Shown: piece after piece, positions 59,695-64,000 of the stretch
Layout of the letters: every line of letters begins with the position of its first letter
Position numbering within the stretch: the first letter of the stretch is position 1
Assembly (NCBI RefSeq): GCF_031082405.1
Contig: NZ_JAVHJU010000008.1
Span: 218,208-282,207 of the forward strand
From: Amycolatopsis sp. A133
GTDB taxonomy: Bacteria > Actinomycetota > Actinomycetes > Mycobacteriales > Pseudonocardiaceae
DNA length: 64,000 nucleotides
Direction: 5' to 3'
Translations under genes and position numbers: made by a program
The notes under the pieces: model-generated
Database searches by the model: none
What the model saw: only the letters and a program-made list of their open reading frames with translations
Told to the model about the DNA's origin: nothing

Positions 59695-61791
59695 ATGTCG
59701 CTCGTCGAACACGACCCGGCGCACCGGCTCTGGCTGCTGCGCACCCCCGAGAGCTCGTACGCCTTCCGGCTGGACACCGACGACCGCCCGCGGCACGTCC
59801 ACTGGGGCCCGCCGCTGACCCTGGCCCAGGCCACGCAGGTCGCCGCGCGCCGCAACCCGGCCGACAGCAGCTTCGACGAGCCCGGCGACGAGCGGCAGGA
59901 GCTCCCGGCCGAGGGAGGCGCGTTCTTCGGCGTCGCCGCACTGGCCGTGCGGTACCCGGACGGGACTTCGGCGCTCGAGTGGCGTTACGACGGCTTCGCG
60001 CTCGAAGACGGCACGCTCGTCGTGCGGCTCGCCGACCGGCATTACCCCCTCGAGCTGTCCCTGCACTACCGCGTCCGCGGTGACGTCGTCGAGCGCTGGA
60101 CGTCGCTGCGGCACACCGGTGCCGGCGAGCCGATCGCTTTGCTGCGGACCGATTCCGCGTCCTGGACGCTCCCCCGGCGCGAGGGCGCGCGGCTGAGCCG
60201 GACGTCCGGTGCGTGGAGCGCCGAATACGGTGTGCTGCGCGAACCGCTGCCGGTCGGCGAAACCACGCTCACCAGCCGTCGCGGCACCTCCAGCCACCAG
60301 GTCAACCCGTGGGTGATGCTCGACGCCGGCGACGCGACCGAGACTGCCGGCGAGGTGTGGTCGTCGGCGCTGGCGTGGAGCGGGAGCTGGCGGATCACGG
60401 TGGAGCGCACGCACACCGGCCGCGTCACGTGGACCGGCGGCTTCGGGCACGAGCACGTCGGCTGGCGGCTGCAGCCGGGCGAGACGTGGGAGACGCCGGT
60501 GTTCGCCGGGCTCTACGCGGCCGACGGCTTCGGCGGCACCAGCCGGCGGTGGCACGCCTACGTCCGCGAGTACGTCCAGCCGCACCCCGGTGAGCTGCGG
60601 CCGGTCGTCTACAACTCCTGGGAAGCGACCGGCTGGGACGTCGACGAGCAGACGGAGACCGAGCTCGCCGCGGCGGCCGCCCGGCTGGGGGCGGAACTGT
60701 TCGTCATGGACGACGGCTGGTTCGGCGCCCGCACCGGCGACTCGGCCGGGCTCGGCGACTGGATCGCCAACGAACAGCGCTTCCCGCGCGGGTTGCGGCC
60801 GCTGGCCGACGCCGTCCACGCGCACGGGATGCAGTTCGGCCTGTGGGTCGAGCCGGAAATGGTCAACCCGGACAGCGACCTCTACCGCGCGCACCCGGAC
60901 TGGGTGCTGCACATGGCCCACCGCGCCCGCACGACCTTGCGCAACCAGCTCGTGCTGAACTTCGCGCGGCCCGACGTCGCGGACTGGGCCCACAAGTGGC
61001 TCGACCGCCTGGTCGGCGAGCACGGCATCGACTACCTCAAGTGGGACATGAACCGCGCGTTCACCGAGGCCGGCTGGCCCGGGGCGGGCCCGGACGCGCA
61101 ACGGCTGTGGGTCGGCCACGTGCGGGCGGTGTACGCGATCCTCGACCGGCTGCGCGCCGACCACCCGGACCTGCGGATCCAGGGCTGCGCGGGCGGCGGC
61201 GGCCGCACCGACCTGGGGATCCTCGCGCGCACCGACGAGATCTGGGCGTCGGACAACACCGACGCGGCCGACCGGATCGCCATCCAGCACGGCTACGGCC
61301 AGATCTACCCGGCCGGCACGATGTCGGCCTGGGTGACCGACAGCCCGAACCCGGCCACGAAGCGGGAAGCACCGCTGAGCTTCCGGTTCCACGTGGCGAT
61401 GGCGGGCGTGCTCGGCCTCGGCGGCGACCTGCCGCGCTGGACGCCGGACGAACTCGCCGAAGCGACGTCGCTCGTGGCGCTGTACAAGGAGATCCGGCCC
61501 GTGGTGCAGCACGGCACCCTGTACCGGCTGGCGGATCCGGCGGTCTCGGCGCTGACCGCGGTGCAGTACGTGCTCGGTGCCTCCGCGGTCGTCTTCTTCT
61601 GGCGGCGGCCCGCGGAGTTCGCGCGGCCCTTCACCCCGCCACGGCTCGCGGGGCTGGATCCGGCCGGGCGCTACCGCGACCAGGACGGCGCCGAGCACCA
61701 CGGGGCCGTGTTGCTGAGCCACGGGCTCGACGTCGATCTTCCCGGCAGCGGGTACGCGAGCGCGGTCGTGCGGCTGACGCGCGTGGGCTGA
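59695..61791 (+). CDS. GH36 alpha-galactosidase
   Basis: A 698-residue cytoplasmic GH36 enzyme of normal length: N-terminal beta-supersandwich (1-about 300), TIM barrel and C-terminal beta domain. The nucleophile Asp is in YLKWDMNR near residue 451, the acid/base Asp in SDNTDAADR near 520, with VMDDGWFGAR near 343. No signal peptide, so it acts on sugars imported by the transporter encoded across the divergent promoter. No ribosome site; a -10 close to the ATG suggests leaderless translation. Confidence 0.93.
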   Translation: MSLVEHDPAHRLWLLRTPESSYAFRLDTDDRPRHVHWGPPLTLAQATQVAARRNPADSSFDEPGDERQELPAEGGAFFGVAALAVRYPDGTSALEWRYDGFALEDGTLVVRLADRHYPLELSLHYRVRGDVVERWTSLRHTGAGEPIALLRTDSASWTLPRREGARLSRTSGAWSAEYGVLREPLPVGETTLTSRRGTSSHQVNPWVMLDAGDATETAGEVWSSALAWSGSWRITVERTHTGRVTWTGGFGHEHVGWRLQPGETWETPVFAGLYAADGFGGTSRRWHAYVREYVQPHPGELRPVVYNSWEATGWDVDEQTETELAAAAARLGAELFVMDDGWFGARTGDSAGLGDWIANEQRFPRGLRPLADAVHAHGMQFGLWVEPEMVNPDSDLYRAHPDWVLHMAHRARTTLRNQLVLNFARPDVADWAHKWLDRLVGEHGIDYLKWDMNRAFTEAGWPGAGPDAQRLWVGHVRAVYAILDRLRADHPDLRIQGCAGGGGRTDLGILARTDEIWASDNTDAADRIAIQHGYGQIYPAGTMSAWVTDSPNPATKREAPLSFRFHVAMAGVLGLGGDLPRWTPDELAEATSLVALYKEIRPVVQHGTLYRLADPAVSALTAVQYVLGASAVVFFWRRPAEFARPFTPPRLAGLDPAGRYRDQDGAEHHGAVLLSHGLDVDLPGSGYASAVVRLTRVG

Positions 61792-61821
61792 ATTGCCGGT
61801 GGGGTGCCTTAGGCTGTCGGA

Positions 61822-62766
61822 GTGGCCAAGATCGCGGTGACCCGGTGGATTCCCGACGACGCGGTGAAGCTCCTCGCCGAGGCAGGCGAGGTGGCGGTCT
61901 CCCCCGCCGATCGTCCGCTGACGCCTGCGGAACTGCACGAGTTCGTCGCCGGCGCGTCGGCCGTCGTCGGGATGCTGCACGACCGGCTCGACGGCACGCT
62001 GGCCGACGCCGCCGGCCCCGGGCTGAAGGTGGTCGCGAACGTCGCCGTCGGCTACGACAACGTCGACGTCGCGGCGCTGGCTTCCCGTGGGGTCGTCGTC
62101 ACGAACACGCCGGGTGTGCTGACCGACGCCACCGCCGATCTCGCCTTCGGGCTGCTGCTCGCCGTCACCCGGCGGCTCGGCGAGGGCGAACGGCTGCTGC
62201 GCTCGCGCACGCCGTGGTCGTTCCACCTCGGCTTCCTGCTCGGCTCCGGGCTGCAGGGCAAGACGCTCGGCATCGTCGGGTTCGGGCAGATCGGCCGGGC
62301 GATGGCGAAGCGGGCGTCGGCGTTCGGGATGCCGGTCGTCTACTCGGGACGGTCCAAACAGGACACCGACGCCGAGTACGTGTCGTTCGAGGAGCTGCTG
62401 GTGCGGTCGGACGTCGTTTCGCTGCACTGCCCGCTGACGCCCGAGACGCGGCACCTCATCGACGCCGCCGCGTTGCGCGCGATGAAACCGGGCGCGTACC
62501 TGGTGAACACGACCCGCGGCCCGGTCGTCGACGAAGCCGCGCTGGCCGACGCGCTGGAAGCCGGGGAGATCGCCGGCGCCGCGCTCGACGTGTTCGAGAA
62601 GGAACCCGAGGTCGAACCGCGGCTGCTCGGCCGGGACGACGTCGTGCTCAGCCCGCACCTGGGGTCGGCCACCGTCGAGACCCGCACCGCGATGGCCGTG
62701 CTGGCCGCGCGCAACGTCGCGGCGGTGCTCGCCGGGCGTCCCCCGCTGACGGAGGTGCAGCCGTGA
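61822..62766 (+). CDS. D-isomer-specific 2-hydroxyacid dehydrogenase (glyoxylate/hydroxypyruvate reductase type)
   Basis: A 314-residue dehydrogenase. The NAD(P) fold GIVGFGQIGRAMAKR lies near residue 150. Catalytic residues are Arg in NTTRGPVVDE near 232, Glu in EKEPEVEP near 260, and His in LSPHLGSAT near 278. Position next to glycerate kinase suggests hydroxypyruvate or tartronate-semialdehyde reduction to glycerate. TAGGCT ends 6 bases before GTG 61822, the classic leaderless layout. Confidence 0.9.
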   Translation: MAKIAVTRWIPDDAVKLLAEAGEVAVSPADRPLTPAELHEFVAGASAVVGMLHDRLDGTLADAAGPGLKVVANVAVGYDNVDVAALASRGVVVTNTPGVLTDATADLAFGLLLAVTRRLGEGERLLRSRTPWSFHLGFLLGSGLQGKTLGIVGFGQIGRAMAKRASAFGMPVVYSGRSKQDTDAEYVSFEELLVRSDVVSLHCPLTPETRHLIDAAALRAMKPGAYLVNTTRGPVVDEAALADALEAGEIAGAALDVFEKEPEVEPRLLGRDDVVLSPHLGSATVETRTAMAVLAARNVAAVLAGRPPLTEVQP

Positions 62767-63884
62767 CCAGGGTCGTCATCGCGCCCGACAAGTTCAAGGG
62801 CAGTCTCACCGCGGTCGAAGCCGCAGAGGCGATCGCGCTCGGCGTGCGGGATGCCTTGCCGGACGCCGAAATCGTCACCTGCCCCGTCGCCGACGGCGGC
62901 GAAGGGACCCTGGACGTGCTGGAAGCAGCGGGCGCGCGGGTCGTGCGGCTGACGGTCCGCGGGCCGCTCGAGGAGCCGGTGCCGGCGCGGTACGCGGTGC
63001 TGGACGGCACCGCGTACGTCGAATCAGCGCGGGCGTGCGGCATCGAATTCGTCGAGCCGTCGCCGGCGACGGCGCTGGCCGCGCACACCTGGGGCGTCGG
63101 CGAGCTCCTGGCGGACGCGCTGATGCACGGCGCGAAGCGGCTGGTGCTCACGGTCGGCGGCACGGCGAGCACCGACGGCGGGGCCGGGATGCTGGGCGCG
63201 CTGGGCGCGGGCGTGCTCGACGCGTTCGGCGCGCCGGTCGGCCTGGGCGGCGGCACCCTGATACGGGTGGCGTCGACCGAGCTGGCGCCCGTGCGCGAAC
63301 GGCTGGAAGGCGTGAGCGTGGCGGTCGCGACGGACGTGACGAACCCGTTGCTGGGCCCGGACGGCGCGGCGGCGGTGTTCGGGCCGCAGAAGGGCGCGGG
63401 ACCTGCGGAGGTGCAGCTGCTCGACGACGCGCTGGGGCGGTGGGCACACGCGCTGCAGGTCGGGGGCGCGCCGGACGTCTCGCAGGTGCCGGGATCGGGG
63501 GCCGGCGGCGGCGTGGCGGCCGCCGCGATCGCTCTGGGTGCGAGCGTCGAGTCCGGGTTCGGCCTCATCGCGGGCCTGACCGGGGTCGACGCGGCACTGG
63601 ACGGTGCGGATCTGGTGATCACCGGCGAGGGATCGCTGGACGAGCAGAGCTTGAACGGCAAGGCCCCGGCGGGGATCGCGGACCGGGCCCGGGCCCGGGA
63701 GGTGCCGTTGCTGGCTTTGGCGGGGCGGATCCAGCTTGATGCCGCCGGGTTGGCGCGGTTGGGCGTGGTGGGGAGCAGCGCGTTGATCGACCACGCGCCT
63801 TCGCTGGACCACGCTCGGATCCATGCGCCGGAACTGCTGCGGGCTCGCGCCGCGGAGCTGGTTCGCGCCTGGCTGGCGCGCTGA
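62763..63884 (+). CDS. glxK: Glycerate kinase (GlxK/GarK type)
   Basis: A 373-residue type I glycerate kinase. VIAPDKFKGSLTAVEAAEAI lies near the start, CPVADGGEGTLDVL near residue 40, VGGTASTDGGAGMLGALG near 130, and ITGEGSLDEQSLNGKAP near 285. It phosphorylates glycerate to a phosphoglycerate. GTG 62763 overlaps the dehydrogenase stop, so the two form a pair that converts hydroxypyruvate to a glycolytic intermediate. Confidence 0.94.
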   Translation: MTRVVIAPDKFKGSLTAVEAAEAIALGVRDALPDAEIVTCPVADGGEGTLDVLEAAGARVVRLTVRGPLEEPVPARYAVLDGTAYVESARACGIEFVEPSPATALAAHTWGVGELLADALMHGAKRLVLTVGGTASTDGGAGMLGALGAGVLDAFGAPVGLGGGTLIRVASTELAPVRERLEGVSVAVATDVTNPLLGPDGAAAVFGPQKGAGPAEVQLLDDALGRWAHALQVGGAPDVSQVPGSGAGGGVAAAAIALGASVESGFGLIAGLTGVDAALDGADLVITGEGSLDEQSLNGKAPAGIADRARAREVPLLALAGRIQLDAAGLARLGVVGSSALIDHAPSLDHARIHAPELLRARAAELVRAWLAR

Positions 63885-63932
63885 GCCTTCGGGGACCGGG
63901 CTCAGCGCTCGTGATCCGGCTCAAGCGCCCCA

Positions 63933-64000
63933 ATGGGGTTGTTTCATCGTGGTTGTGGCTGGTGAGGGTGGTGTGTGTGGGTTGTTGTGGTTGTGGGGGA
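63933..64000. other. G/T-skewed tract at the window edge
   Basis: After the glycerate kinase stop the plus strand becomes almost only G and T (about three C in 68 bases), with TGG/TTG runs, in contrast to the balanced G and C before it. A short CCCC-AAT-GGGG palindrome (63929-63939) marks the boundary. It may be the edge of a low-complexity or repeated element, or the 3' end of a Thr/His/Pro-rich reading frame on the minus strand. Confidence 0.35.

Noticed and set aside
1..64000. Mobile element or prophage
   Set aside because: No transposase, integrase, terminal inverted repeats with target duplications or phage structural genes were seen. The duplicated 18-bp and 35-bp words are longer than usual target duplications and consist of gene termini.

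Overview
This window is a high-GC actinobacterial chromosome segment. GTG starts and 4-base stop/start overlaps are frequent, and the third codon position is almost always G or C. The gene families (a Kdp operon with a tiny leader membrane protein, an actinobacterial myo-inositol operon with a Cgl0158-type aldolase, a pca cluster run by an IclR regulator, smc next to acyP) point to Pseudonocardiaceae, most likely Amycolatopsis or a close relative. The genus is inferred from gene content and sequence style, not from a marker gene. No prophage, insertion sequence, transposase, integrase or CRISPR array was seen.

Layout. 1-2.8 kb: 5' part of smc, acylphosphatase, a Pro/Thr-rich membrane-anchored protein and two small coupled ORFs. 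2.8-10.7 kb: complete kdp potassium system (sORF-kdpF-A-B-C-D-E, minus strand) with an 11-bp phased repeat upstream that looks like the KdpE target. 10.9-14.5 kb: asnB, a GNAT/SRPBCC pair, and a TetR gene with a palindromic operator. 14.4-25.8 kb: myo-inositol region. A LacI regulator and an IolG-type dehydrogenase diverge from a nearly gap-free eight-gene operon: IolE-type dehydratase, sugar ABC transporter (binding protein, permease, single-domain ATPase), iolC, aldolase, iolB, iolD. Tandem LacI-type operators lie over the promoter, and a double-domain Lrp gene closes the region. 25.9-33.9 kb: assorted genes including VOC and DoxX-like proteins, a beta-propeller lipoprotein-like protein, an MFS exporter, a secreted metallophosphatase, TetR/aldo-keto reductase and a flavin monooxygenase. 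34.4-35.7 kb: membrane diguanylate cyclase. 36.2-47.2 kb: molybdenum hydroxylase (CoxSLM-type, form II signature) with accessory genes coxG, xdhC, coxE, coxD and a MobA-like transferase, interrupted by tRNA-Arg(ACG) and a GT-C-like membrane protein. 47.6-53.9 kb: protocatechuate/beta-ketoadipate cluster pcaIJ-F-HG-DC plus the IclR regulator, with PcaR-like boxes upstream of pcaI; pcaB is absent. 54.0-61.8 kb: alpha-galactoside module (ROK regulator, ABC transporter, secreted GH27, divergent cytoplasmic GH36). 61.8-63.9 kb: 2-hydroxyacid dehydrogenase and glycerate kinase.

The most unusual feature is a recurring architecture in the 34-52 kb part. Four gene boundaries carry degenerate or exact copies of the end of the adjacent coding sequence. 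These are about 100-bp copies of the diguanylate cyclase 3' end, 61-62-bp copies of the coxG 3' end, a 35-bp exact duplication of the mobA-like 5' end set 285 bp apart, and an 18-bp duplication of the pcaJ/pcaF junction flanking an 84-codon ORF that keeps the ATGA couplings on both sides. I know no named element that explains this. All observations were made by reading; no database search, folding or alignment program was run.
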